Of a DNA stretch of 28,424 nucleotides, positions 6,252-11,571 are shown in pieces. The stretch is from a virus: positions 1 to 28,424 of IMG/VR virus record IMGVR_UViG_3300044533_000758. One strand, 5' to 3'. Numbering within the stretch: the stretch's first letter is position 1; the number at the start of each line of letters is the position of its first letter. Position numbers and translations under genes: made by a program. The notes under the pieces were generated by a model, which saw only the letters and a list, made by a program, of their open reading frames with translations, was not told where the DNA came from and searched no databases.

Positions 6252-6359
6252 ATGAAAGATTTTGTTAAAAAGTTAGAATTAGAAAACTATCTTGATGAAA
6301 GTCAAGATGAGTTAAGTCTAAGACTAGATGAGTTAATCGCTCTTGGTTCATATAACTAA
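6252..6359 (+). CDS. 35-residue acidic helical peptide, first early gene
   Basis: Encodes MKDFVKKLELENYLDESQDE and 15 more residues, a predicted charged helix. GAAAGGA lies 5 nt before the ATG and a good promoter lies about 50 bp upstream, so expression is well supported although the peptide matches no known family. As the first gene after the control region it might be regulatory, but this is only position. Confidence 0.6.
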   Translation: MKDFVKKLELENYLDESQDELSLRLDELIALGSYN

Positions 6360-6372
6360 ATATAAAAAAAAT

Positions 6373-6442
6373 CCTAGTGAGCCTTACTAAAAAAGTAAGC
6401 AAATAATCTAGGTCAAGGAAAAAGATAAACACAAGGTTTATC
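6373..6442 (+). ncRNA. structured intergenic RNA leader
   Basis: A nested hairpin (CCTAG 6373-6377 with CTAGG 6408-6412 enclosing CTTACT 6383-6388 and AGTAAG 6394-6399) is followed by a second hairpin (GATAAAC 6424-6430 with GTTTATC 6436-6442). The second ends 10 nt before the AAAGAAAGG ribosome-binding site of the next gene. It could control the translation of that gene or process the message; no known riboswitch is recognised. Confidence 0.4.
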
Positions 6443-6463
6443 GCTTAAAGAAAGGAATTCAAA

Positions 6464-6637
6464 ATGAATTCACTAAAAAATAAAGTGTGTAAGCATACAC
6501 CTAATAAAAATGCTATCTCTATCCATCAGGATATGAAATATACTTTCTGTGAGAATTGCGAAAGCAATATCTACTCTCACTATATTGAGGACAATGACTT
6601 AATGTCTTATTGGTCTTCATGGAAGGTAGGTAAATAA
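6464..6637 (+). CDS. 57-residue zinc-finger-like protein
   Basis: Cys9-Lys-His11 near the start and CENC (29-32) suggest a metal site, followed by an aromatic, acidic tail (YIEDNDLMSYWSSWK). AAAGAAAGG precedes the ATG. Its stop abuts the next ATG directly. No family recognised; one of many tiny CxxC proteins in this region. Confidence 0.65.
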   Translation: MNSLKNKVCKHTPNKNAISIHQDMKYTFCENCESNIYSHYIEDNDLMSYWSSWKVGK

Positions 6638-6742
6638 ATGTTTTCTACAATAAAACTAAATTGTCGCATATGTGATGAACCTATTTATAGCGTTCATTTT
6701 GATACGCAAGACATAATCACTTGCTCAAATTGTTGGGAGTAA
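6638..6742 (+). CDS. 34-residue CxxC zinc-ribbon peptide
   Basis: Two CxxC knuckles (CRIC at 9-12, CSNC at 29-32) spaced as in a minimal zinc ribbon. Starts immediately after the previous stop, so translation is probably coupled. Such peptides may bind RNA, DNA or host proteins; none is identified. Confidence 0.6.
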   Translation: MFSTIKLNCRICDEPIYSVHFDTQDIITCSNCWE

Positions 6743-6743
6743 A

Positions 6744-6866
6744 ATGCTTAACGAAATAAAAAATAAAATAATTCGTATTCAAGAATTGCGCCGTAGTAAT
6801 GCGGCAACACCAATTCCAAATAAAAAAAAATATAGTAGAAAGGTAAAACATAAAAATGCAAAATGA
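6744..6866 (+). CDS. 40-residue very basic peptide
   Basis: Encodes MLNEIKNKIIRIQELRRSNA followed by a Lys/Arg/Asn-rich end (NKKKYSRKVKHKNAK), with the charge of a nucleic-acid-binding tail. Starts 1 nt after the previous stop and overlaps the next ORF by 11 bases. Function unknown. Confidence 0.5.
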   Translation: MLNEIKNKIIRIQELRRSNAATPIPNKKKYSRKVKHKNAK

Positions 6867-6966
6867 AAATATAACTAAGCAATTTGAAAACGCAGTTGAA
6901 TTAACTAATTTAACCGAAGCGCAATTAGAAATTGTTAAACAAATTTTATTAGATAAATTTAACTAA
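6856..6966 (+). CDS. 36-residue acidic helical peptide, end of operon
   Basis: Encodes a predicted helix (TEAQLEIVKQILLDKFN at the end). AGAAAGG lies about 12 nt before the ATG, longer than usual. The end-of-operon hairpin follows 8 nt after its stop. No family recognised. Confidence 0.5.
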   Translation: MQNENITKQFENAVELTNLTEAQLEIVKQILLDKFN

Positions 6967-6973
6967 TAAAAAA

Positions 6974-7008
6974 TTTTTGCAGAAATAAAAACTCTGCAAA
7001 AAACCCGG
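6974..7008 (+). terminator. end-of-operon hairpin followed by AAAACCCGG
   Basis: TTTTTGCAGA (6974-6983) and TCTGCAAAAA (6993-7002) form a 10-bp stem with loop AATAAAAAC; AAAACCCGG (7000-7008) follows. The loop end is like those of hairpins at 8618, 11006, 11855, 12508 and 13690. There is no U-run, so it may be a processing or stability element rather than a classical terminator. Confidence 0.55.
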
Positions 7009-7033
7009 CTCCCCTGGCGTGTCGTCCACAGCC

Positions 7034-7054
7034 TGTGGATAAACCTGTGGATAA
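7034..7054 (-). other. two DnaA boxes
   Basis: TGTGGATAA at 7034-7042 and 7046-7054, the reverse complement of TTATCCACA, spaced 12 bp. They oppose the two boxes at 6077 and 6119 and lie between an operon end and a Crp-like site. Confidence 0.55.
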
Positions 7055-7065
7055 CTTACGTACGA

Positions 7066-7081
7066 TGTGATTTTTCTCACA
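7066..7081. promoter_or_regulatory. Crp/GlxR-like operator
   Basis: TGTGA-TTTTTC-TCACA, perfect half-sites, centred about 84 bp upstream of the predicted start from the promoter at 7123. CTTACGTAC precedes it, a word also found at 9853. Confidence 0.6.
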
Positions 7082-7122
7082 CAGTTTGAGCGTCTTATTA
7101 TTTGAGATTACTGGCTAGTAGG

Positions 7123-7151
7123 TTGTAAATGTCTGCTAATTCTGCTAAACT
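7123..7151 (+). promoter_or_regulatory. early promoter
   Basis: TTGTAA-N17-TAAACT, with TGTCTG in the spacer and CTGC directly before the -10. Reads the three genes 7194-7605. Confidence 0.65.
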
Positions 7152-7193
7152 TACAGAGTAAGAAAATAACAAAAAAGAAAGTAGGTAGCAAAA

Positions 7194-7391
7194 ATGGCTA
7201 ACCTTTACACAATAGAAAACCTTTTACAAGGTAAACAATATCGCTCTAATTCTCTTAATGGAGAAATTATTAGCGGTGAAAAAACCGACCATTGGTTTGG
7301 TAATGATAGAGAAGCGTATCGTGTTTTAATTCGCACACCGCATTCTTATACAGACCACTATCGCATAATTGCGGTTAAGGTAGGTGAATAA
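7194..7391 (+). CDS. 65-residue hypothetical protein
   Basis: A mixed alpha/beta small protein (MANLYTIENLLQGKQYRSNS, then DREAYRVLIRTPHSYTDHYRIIAVKVGE). The ATG follows AAAGAAAGTAGG. First gene of its operon, directly abutting the next ATG. The aromatic, Arg-rich second half is consistent with a small beta-barrel, but no family is recognised. Confidence 0.65.
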   Translation: MANLYTIENLLQGKQYRSNSLNGEIISGEKTDHWFGNDREAYRVLIRTPHSYTDHYRIIAVKVGE

Positions 7392-7505
7392 ATGATAAAA
7401 CTTTGTGGTATTTGTGGTATCAATTCCGCTCATGTATCTAAGCATGGCATTCCCCCAATGTGTGATGAATGTATTGCTAAGAATTGGAGGAGGGTCAATG
7501 TCTGA
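7392..7505 (+). CDS. 37-residue CxxC zinc-finger peptide
   Basis: CGIC (5-8) and CDEC (24-27) with His14 and His18 between; basic end (KNWRRVNV). Starts at the base after the previous stop. Overlaps the next gene by 8 bases, whose GGAGGAGGG ribosome-binding site lies inside its coding end. Probably a zinc-binding adaptor of unknown partner. Confidence 0.6.
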   Translation: MIKLCGICGINSAHVSKHGIPPMCDECIAKNWRRVNV

Positions 7506-7605
7506 TTATCTTAACTCTCTAGATGAGGTCTATACCGACCTAGTAGCCGAGTATGGCGAGGAGATAACCCTTGCTTATCATCAGGCTAATATAAAGGAGA
7601 TGTGA
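7498..7605 (+). CDS. 35-residue acidic peptide
   Basis: Encodes MSDYLNSLDEVYTDLVAEYG and 15 further residues, strongly acidic and helical. The ATG at 7498 is chosen because GGAGGAGGG lies 4 nt before it. The stop codon is part of a Crp-like palindrome (7601-7616) that precedes the next promoter. Confidence 0.6.
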   Translation: MSDYLNSLDEVYTDLVAEYGEEITLAYHQANIKEM

Positions 7606-7616
7606 GGCAACTCACA
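7601..7616. promoter_or_regulatory. Crp/GlxR-like operator overlapping a stop codon
   Basis: TGTGA-GGCAAC-TCACA, perfect half-sites, centred about 64 bp before the predicted start of the next operon. Confidence 0.55.
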
Positions 7617-7636
7617 CTCCAACACACCCCCTATAA

Positions 7637-7666
7637 TTGGAAAATGTCAGCGATAACTGATAGAAT
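7637..7666 (+). promoter_or_regulatory. early promoter
   Basis: TTGGAA-N18-TAGAAT with ATGTCAG in the spacer. Reads the five genes 7700-8606. Confidence 0.6.
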
Positions 7667-7699
7667 AATAACTCAAACAAAAACGAAAGGTGGTCAGAA

Positions 7700-7885
7700 A
7701 TGACTTATACTGTAAAACTAGAAACCTTTAATGGTGCTGTAAAAAATATCAACCTACCTTCTCAGGGTGCGGTTGCTCAATTCATAAACACTTACCCAAA
7801 CCAATTACCTGTTGGCGTATCTGTAAAAATTGCTTGTGATGTGTTAGGTGTTCGTGGCACACTTAGGGGAAAGGCGTTAGCATAA
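7700..7885 (+). CDS. 61-residue hypothetical protein, paralogue of the gene at 5301
   Basis: GAAAGGTGG precedes the ATG. The protein (MTYTVKLETFNGAVKNINLP...) matches the 61-residue product of 5301-5486 in length and pattern: VKL.T.NG.V, FI..Y.N.LP.G..V.I and a Gly/Arg-rich end. The shared hydrophobic spacing suggests a compact beta-alpha fold. First gene of its operon, with a TAATG overlap to the next gene. Function unknown. Confidence 0.75.
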   Translation: MTYTVKLETFNGAVKNINLPSQGAVAQFINTYPNQLPVGVSVKIACDVLGVRGTLRGKALA

Positions 7886-8034
7886 TGATAAGTAGCGTAA
7901 TGACTTTTAAATGCGACCAATGCAATAATGCAGGTTATATCTTTTGGGGAGATAACCTTGACTATGATGTAGAAAAATGCCAATGCGAAAATTTTGCCCT
8001 TGGAACTTTATTTACTAGCGGGGAGGCTGACTAA
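7885..8034 (+). CDS. 49-residue Cys-rich protein, related to the gene at 8801
   Basis: CDQC (10-13) and CQC (32-34) flank GYIFWGDNLDYDVEK. The segment from Gly17 to Cys34 matches the product of 8801-8965 (GWLYQGNNVDFDSEVCEC), so the two are paralogues or share a zinc-binding fold. TAATG overlaps couple it to both neighbours. The GYxxxG...CxC arrangement recalls DnaJ-type zinc knuckles, but that is only resemblance. Confidence 0.65.
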   Translation: MISSVMTFKCDQCNNAGYIFWGDNLDYDVEKCQCENFALGTLFTSGEAD

Positions 8035-8243
8035 TGAAAACAATTAAACACTACATAACACTAGAAACTGAAATTCTTAACGAAAACGATATAACTGCTA
8101 AGGCTCTTTTATCTTTACCTAAAGAAACACAACAAATTAGACTAACTGAATTAGCCTATATTGCTTTATCTGAAACAATAGAAAAAGAGTTAATAAAGTT
8201 AAATAAAAACAATTCTTTTGCTGTCTTAAAGTTGGTTAAATAA
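8034..8243 (+). CDS. 69-residue helical hypothetical protein
   Basis: Starts in a TAATG overlap. Charged helix-rich composition (ETEILNENDITAKALLSLPK ... SETIEKELIKLNKNNSFAV). No membrane segment or motif. Coupled to the next gene by another TAATG, so it is part of a tightly ordered operon. Not recognised. Confidence 0.65.
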   Translation: MKTIKHYITLETEILNENDITAKALLSLPKETQQIRLTELAYIALSETIEKELIKLNKNNSFAVLKLVK

Positions 8244-8455
8244 TGATGACTAGAAAATCTTATATCCAAACCGCAAACATCTTAAAAGGATTTGTAGATG
8301 AAATTCCACAAAATACTTATGAGGATTTAGTTCAAGAATTTGCTGAGTGGTTTAAATCAGATAATGAAAACTTTGACTACGCAAGATTTGAAAAGGCTTG
8401 CGGAATTGATGAAATTGGTTTAATTCCTGTTGGTTCTGAAATGTGGAAGGGGTAA
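8243..8455 (+). CDS. 70-residue hypothetical protein
   Basis: Starts MMTRKSYIQTANILKGFVDE; the second Met (8246) is an alternative. Acidic, helical middle (YEDLVQEFAEWFKSDNENFDYARFEKACGID). Such YEDLVQEFAEWFKxDNxxFDxxRFxxAC patterns occur in small actinophage proteins of unknown function. TAATG junction with the preceding gene. Confidence 0.7.
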   Translation: MMTRKSYIQTANILKGFVDEIPQNTYEDLVQEFAEWFKSDNENFDYARFEKACGIDEIGLIPVGSEMWKG

Positions 8456-8459
8456 AACA

Positions 8460-8606
8460 ATGATAACTAATTTAGATTTAATTGCAATAATTATTGCGCT
8501 AAGTGGTTCAATGTTGGTAATGTTTTTATTTTATAAACAAAATGTTGCACAACAAAAAGAAATTCGCAGATTGCGAAATGAATTGCGTAAAGCATTTAAA
8601 GTATAA
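8460..8606 (+). CDS. 48-residue membrane protein with basic coiled-coil tail
   Basis: One N-terminal membrane helix (about 5-25, LDLIAIIIALSGSMLVMFLFY) followed by a basic, coiled-coil-like tail (QQKEIRRLRNELRKAFKV). Starts 4 nt after the previous stop; AAGGGG lies before the ATG. Last gene of the operon; the end-of-operon hairpin follows. It may anchor something to the membrane, but no function is known. Confidence 0.6.
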   Translation: MITNLDLIAIIIALSGSMLVMFLFYKQNVAQQKEIRRLRNELRKAFKV

Positions 8607-8617
8607 ATAAAAATTCC

Positions 8618-8662
8618 TGAGCAAGAATAAAAACTGCTCAAACATTTGTTCGAAAAACCCGG
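8618..8662 (+). terminator. end-of-operon hairpin plus AAAACCCGG
   Basis: TGAGCA (8618-8623) and TGCTCA (8635-8640) with the 11-nt loop AGAATAAAAAC, then AAAACCCGG (8654-8662) and GGCGTGTCG (8669-8677), the latter also at 7016-7024. No U-run follows. Confidence 0.55.
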
Positions 8663-8700
8663 CGCAGGCGGCGTGTCGCAATCTATACATGACCTTTACG

Positions 8701-8716
8701 TGTGGTTAAGATCACA
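8701..8716. promoter_or_regulatory. Crp/GlxR-like operator
   Basis: TGTGG-TTAAGA-TCACA, one mismatch from the consensus half-site, centred about 73 bp before the predicted start. Confidence 0.5.
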
Positions 8717-8745
8717 CCCTAAATTCCCCAGATTAAGGCGTCTAA

Positions 8746-8775
8746 TTGGATTTTGTCAGTTGTATCTGCTAGGAT
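8746..8775 (+). promoter_or_regulatory. early promoter
   Basis: TTGGAT-N18-TAGGAT, with TGTCAG in the spacer and CTGC before the -10. Reads the genes 8801-9795. Confidence 0.6.
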
Positions 8776-8800
8776 AAAGATATAAAGAAAGAAGGAACAA

Positions 8801-8965
8801 ATGGGTAAAGTAAAAGAAGCACTAATGGATATATTAGAGCATGACCTATGCTATGGCTATGGTTGGTTATATCAAGGAAATAATGTAGACTTTGATAGTG
8901 AGGTTTGCGAGTGTAATCCTTACGCTATATCTGCTGATGAAATAATGGAATGGAAAGGACTATAA
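8801..8965 (+). CDS. 54-residue Cys-rich protein, related to the gene at 7885
   Basis: Contains CYGYGWLYQGNNVDFDSEVC and a following CxC, matching the core of the 7885-8034 product. An N-terminal helix (KEALMDILEHDL) and a C-terminal acidic helix flank it. GAAGGAAC precedes the ATG. First gene of an operon of five; TAATG overlap with the next. A zinc-binding function is inferred from the cysteines. Confidence 0.65.
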   Translation: MGKVKEALMDILEHDLCYGYGWLYQGNNVDFDSEVCECNPYAISADEIMEWKGL

Positions 8966-9180
8966 TGGATAAAGAATATACTTATTCACTTACTACTTCA
9001 TATGATGGAGAGTTAATAAATACCCTGCGAGTTAGCGATATGCTAGAAGCAGTTAGGGCTTGGGATAAATGCGTGGACTATGGCTTTGCTAAAGAATACG
9101 CAACCTATAACTTGTCTGACCCAACAGGTAAGATGTATACTAAAACCTTCTACACTAACGGAGAGGTCGTAATTAAATAA
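8965..9180 (+). CDS. 71-residue hypothetical protein
   Basis: Starts MDKEYTYSLTTSYDGELINT in a TAATG overlap; an upstream TTG in frame is less likely. Mixed beta strands and a helix (DMLEAVRAWDKCVDYGFAKEY). Proteins with this YSLTTSYDGE...AVRAWDKCVDYGxAKEYATYNLSDPxGKMYTK layout are seen among actinophage small genes; function unknown. TAATG to the next gene. Confidence 0.7.
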   Translation: MDKEYTYSLTTSYDGELINTLRVSDMLEAVRAWDKCVDYGFAKEYATYNLSDPTGKMYTKTFYTNGEVVIK

Positions 9181-9476
9181 TGGGAAGCATAACAGCAATA
9201 GGTTTAGCAGATACAACGCTAGACCTAGAAACACAATTAAAGTATCACCTGCAAGGTAATCATTATCCACCAATACCAACAGTAATGGTTCAGCCATGTA
9301 TTGAGGCTATTGACGCATACTATGAGGAGGATTATTCTCGTAGAATAGAATTACCAGTTGTAGATGGATTTCAAATTAGTTGGAAAGGCAACACTTGGAC
9401 TACCGCCAGCGCATTGGTATCACACGCACACCTAGAGTGGTTCATTGAGCCAGCAGATGAGGACTTATATGAGTAA
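9180..9476 (+). CDS. 98-residue hypothetical protein
   Basis: Starts MGSITAIGLADTTLDLETQL in a TAATG overlap. Contains HYPPIPTVMVQPCIEAIDAY, typical of small actinophage proteins with a conserved YPP.P motif, then an acidic C-terminus. No membrane segment. Overlaps the next small ORF by 8 bases. Role unknown. Confidence 0.7.
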   Translation: MGSITAIGLADTTLDLETQLKYHLQGNHYPPIPTVMVQPCIEAIDAYYEEDYSRRIELPVVDGFQISWKGNTWTTASALVSHAHLEWFIEPADEDLYE

Positions 9477-9561
9477 AGACTTGCAAGATAAGTTAGACGC
9501 AGTTGCTAAAATTTTAGAACCTATCCTATGGGAAACATTAGCAGAAATTGAGGCTGAATAA
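9469..9561 (+). CDS. 30-residue acidic helical peptide
   Basis: Encodes MSKDLQDKLDAVAKILEPIL plus ten residues, an amphipathic acidic helix. GAGGA lies about 5 nt before the ATG, and its stop abuts the next ATG. Short, but the packing between two genes supports it. Confidence 0.5.
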   Translation: MSKDLQDKLDAVAKILEPILWETLAEIEAE

Positions 9562-9795
9562 ATGGCTGCTACAATGATGAACATGGAATTAAAGAAAATA
9601 GATATTCTCAAACCTTCTATGATGATGGTTGGAGATTTTATTAGATACAATGATGAGGTAGTTGAAATACTTTCTCTTGAATCTGATCCTGACCAATACT
9701 TTTGGTATGCAGAATATCAAAATGAGTTTGGTGAAAAAGATACCGCTCAGTTAGTTGATAATGAATACTATGATTGGTATATTCACTTAGAATAA
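9562..9795 (+). CDS. 77-residue acidic hypothetical protein
   Basis: The ATG directly follows the previous stop. The sequence (MVGDFIRYNDEVVEILSLES...YFWYAEYQNEFGEKDTAQLVDN) resembles a small SH3-like beta barrel: G-D-F-I-R-Y-N-D-E-V-V-x-I is a common barrel strand pattern. Last gene of the operon; a hairpin follows 1 nt after its stop. Confidence 0.65.
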   Translation: MAATMMNMELKKIDILKPSMMMVGDFIRYNDEVVEILSLESDPDQYFWYAEYQNEFGEKDTAQLVDNEYYDWYIHLE

Positions 9796-9826
9796 TTTTT
9801 CTGCACTTCCCCGCAGAAAAACCCGG
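9796..9826 (+). terminator. end-of-operon hairpin plus AAAACCCGG
   Basis: TTTTTCTGC (9796-9804) and GCAGAAAAA (9813-9821), 9-bp stem, 8-nt loop, beginning directly after the stop codon; AAAACCCGG at 9818-9826 overlaps the descending arm. Confidence 0.55.
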
Positions 9827-9838
9827 CCCTGCCCGATT

Positions 9839-9852
9839 TGTCCGTTTTGTAC
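9839..9852 (+). promoter_or_regulatory. TGTCCGTTTTGTAC box
   Basis: Exact copy of the 14-mer at 6150-6163, 11 bp before a -35, followed by CTTACGTAC. Confidence 0.5.
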
Positions 9853-9863
9853 CTTACGTACAC

Positions 9864-9892
9864 TTGATATTTTCTCCACATTCTGCTAAAAT
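9864..9892 (+). promoter_or_regulatory. promoter of leaderless GP88 gene
   Basis: TTGATA-N17-TAAAAT followed by 6 nt and ATG, so the predicted start is the A of the start codon. Confidence 0.7.
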
Positions 9893-9898
9893 ATTTAT

Positions 9899-10627
9899 AT
9901 GACAACATCACAATTAAAAAGATCATTTGACAGAAAGGTTGCTAATCTTGTCACAAAAAATGGAAAGCAAGCCGCAATTGCAAACACGTTCGGTCTTCCC
10001 GCTGGAAAGAATTATTCATGCCCTGGTGCCACTAGTGTTTGTGAAAGTGTTTGCTACGCAGGAAAACTTGAAAAACTCTACAAAGCCGTAAAGGCAAACC
10101 TAATACATAATTGGGAATTATTAAAAGACGCTGACGAATCGACTATGATTGATCTATTGCAGAATATGATTAATGATTTTAAAAAAGATTGTGAAAAGAA
10201 AAATGCGTCATTGTTATTTCGTATTCATTGGGACGGTGATTTCTTTAATGACACGTACACCAAAGCATGGAAACAAATCATCCTTAACAATACAGATATA
10301 AAATTCTGGGTATATACAAGGGTACAGCCTGCAGCGGTAATGCTAAAGGATATTCCTAATCTATCCTTATACTATTCAACAGACAGCGAGAATAAGCAGA
10401 TAGGCGTTAGTTTAAAGAAAGATCATGGGGTACGCCTTGCATACCTTGCACAGAATTTTGCAATAGGTCAGGCAGATATGAAGGAGTTATTTAATCGACC
10501 TGGTGCTAAGTGCCCTGAAAACCTAAAAGCCATTCCACTTATCTCAAGCGCTGGCTCGGCTTGCGTATCTTGCGGTTTGTGTGTATACTCTAAGAGCGAC
10601 ATAGTCTTTTCATCATCTAAGAAATAA
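9899..10627 (+). CDS. GP88-family phage protein, Cys-rich
   Basis: A 242-residue protein recognised as GP88-like (named after a mycobacteriophage gene) from NTFGLPAGKNYSCPGATSVC and the downstream FRIHWDGDFF and FWVYTR motifs. Seven cysteines are arranged as C41, C48, C52 and C205, C222, C225, C228. The spacing and the GDFF/WVYTR elements recall radical-SAM-like phage proteins of the Gp37/Gp68 type, but a CxxxCxxC motif is not present, so an iron-sulphur or zinc role is inference. The message appears leaderless: TAAAAT ends 6 nt before the ATG. The family is typical of actinophages and its function is unknown. Confidence 0.85.
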   Translation: MTTSQLKRSFDRKVANLVTKNGKQAAIANTFGLPAGKNYSCPGATSVCESVCYAGKLEKLYKAVKANLIHNWELLKDADESTMIDLLQNMINDFKKDCEKKNASLLFRIHWDGDFFNDTYTKAWKQIILNNTDIKFWVYTRVQPAAVMLKDIPNLSLYYSTDSENKQIGVSLKKDHGVRLAYLAQNFAIGQADMKELFNRPGAKCPENLKAIPLISSAGSACVSCGLCVYSKSDIVFSSSKK

Positions 10628-10634
10628 GGGGCAT

Positions 10635-10700
10635 ATGGAGATACTAATAGTATTATCACTTATATTCTTATATATCCTATTCTCAGGCATGGGGCATTAG
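10635..10700 (+). CDS. 21-residue membrane micropeptide
   Basis: Encodes MEILIVLSLIFLYILFSGMG plus a final His: a single hydrophobic helix. AAGGGG lies 5 nt before the ATG, and its stop abuts the Crp-like palindrome at 10701. Downstream of the GP88 gene by 7 nt. Plausible as a phage micropeptide but could be chance. Confidence 0.45.
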   Translation: MEILIVLSLIFLYILFSGMGH

Positions 10701-10737
10701 TGTGATGTATCTCACATCTCAATATATGAGATTATCC
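10701..10737. promoter_or_regulatory. composite operator: Crp-like site plus CTCA/TGAG palindrome
   Basis: TGTGA-TGTATC-TCACA (10701-10716), which fits TGTGANNTANNTCACA at every fixed base, runs into a second palindrome ATCTCA-N5-TGAGAT. The same pair, with small changes, occurs at 11912. Centred about 75 bp before the predicted start. Confidence 0.6.
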
Positions 10738-10747
10738 ATGAGATAAT

Positions 10748-10776
10748 TTGTATTTTTGACCAAAAAATGTTAGACT
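10748..10776 (+). promoter_or_regulatory. early promoter
   Basis: TTGTAT-N17-TAGACT; predicted start near 10783. Reads the 56-residue gene at 10812. Confidence 0.6.
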
Positions 10777-10811
10777 TATACAGTAAGCAAAAACCAACAA
10801 GAAGGAGAACC

Positions 10812-10982
10812 ATGTCCGTATCAAACGCAACATACAAGGTAGGCGACACCTACACATCACAAAAATCAAAGGTAGTAGGAACTATTACCGAAATTGTGCC
10901 AACTAACAAAAACACAGTTAGAGTTAAGTTAGATGTTAATGGCTCAACTCGCTGGACAACTTGGACAGCAAAGAACGCTTAA
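10812..10982 (+). CDS. 56-residue beta-barrel-like protein, paralogue of the gene at 11572
   Basis: The ATG at 10812 follows AAGGAGAACC. The sequence YKVGDTYTSQKSKVVGTITEIVPTNKNTVRVKLDVNGS has a KOW/SH3-like strand pattern and matches the 56-residue product of 11572-11742 in length and layout (YxxGDxxTxxKxxVxGxIxxxxPxNxxxxRVxLxxxNGSxR). Possibly a small nucleic-acid-binding barrel. An ATG 45 bp upstream is rejected because it lacks a ribosome-binding site and lies at the promoter. Confidence 0.7.
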   Translation: MSVSNATYKVGDTYTSQKSKVVGTITEIVPTNKNTVRVKLDVNGSTRWTTWTAKNA

Positions 10983-10984
10983 TC

Positions 10985-11028
10985 TTAGCCTAGTGGCTAA
11001 AGTCCTGAGCATGACGAGAAACTGCTCA
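10985..11028 (+). terminator. double hairpin between genes
   Basis: TTAGCC/GGCTAA (10985-10990, 10995-11000, 4-nt loop) followed by TGAGCA/TGCTCA (11006-11011, 11023-11028) with loop TGACGAGAAAC. The second belongs to the family of end-of-operon hairpins. Confidence 0.5.
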
Positions 11029-11067
11029 ACTCAAAAGCCCCACTAACAGAAATGGAAACCCATCACA

Positions 11068-11490
11068 ATGGCAAGAAGCAAACCCATCAGCGTAAAAATC
11101 GCTACTGCTAAGGTTATTACAGCCTTAGAAAATAGATTAGCAGAGTTAGAGGCTAACTATAAAACACAAGACGAGAACGAAGCAAAGTTCCAAGTCGCAA
11201 TAGAGGCTTGGAAAAAAGAACTATTTGCTTTTGCTATCGCTAATGTTTCTAAGGCAGAAAACCTACGCACTAACTATCGTCAATGGTCAAGCAACCTTAA
11301 TGTTGATTTTGATTTAACAGTTAAGGAAGGCGAGTTCCCTGCTGAGCCTCAAAGAGAGTTTGAGCAACTCCATGCTCATACCTATCGTGAGCAGAAAGAG
11401 GAAATGGAAAACGCTATCCGTATCCTCAAAATGACCGACGAGGAAACAGTTAATACTAGCACATATAACGCTATCGCAAGATACTTGTAA
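11068..11490 (+). CDS. 140-residue coiled-coil hypothetical protein
   Basis: Starts MARSKPISVKIATAKVITAL and continues as a long charged helix (ALENRLAELEANYKTQDENEAKFQVAIEAWKKELF), then a variable region and a second helix (YREQKEEMENAIRILKMTDEE). GAAATGGAAACCC upstream offers only a weak ribosome-binding site. Proteins of this layout (IATxKVIxALExxLAxxExNY) are found in actinophages with unknown role. Followed at once by a perfect hairpin that carries the next promoter. Confidence 0.7.
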   Translation: MARSKPISVKIATAKVITALENRLAELEANYKTQDENEAKFQVAIEAWKKELFAFAIANVSKAENLRTNYRQWSSNLNVDFDLTVKEGEFPAEPQREFEQLHAHTYREQKEEMENAIRILKMTDEETVNTSTYNAIARYL

Positions 11491-11493
11491 TAG

Positions 11494-11533
11494 TTTGGGG
11501 GTATTTGACTATGCCCCCAAAATATGTTAGACT
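11494..11533 (+). promoter_or_regulatory. hairpin and promoter in one element
   Basis: TTTGGGGG (11494-11501) and CCCCCAAA (11514-11521) form a perfect 8-bp stem 4 nt after a stop codon. The -35 TTGACT (11505-11510) is in its loop and the right arm is part of the 17-nt spacer before TAGACT (11528-11533). It looks like a terminator that doubles as the promoter of the gene at 11572. Confidence 0.6.
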
Positions 11534-11571
11534 AAATAAGTAAGCAACCACCACAACAGAAAAGGAAAATC

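Noticed and set aside
7405-7497. Upstream extension of the 35-residue gene at 7498
   Set aside because: Begins at a non-ATG codon in the zinc-finger gene's sequence; the ATG at 7498 has a perfect GGAGGAGGG site.
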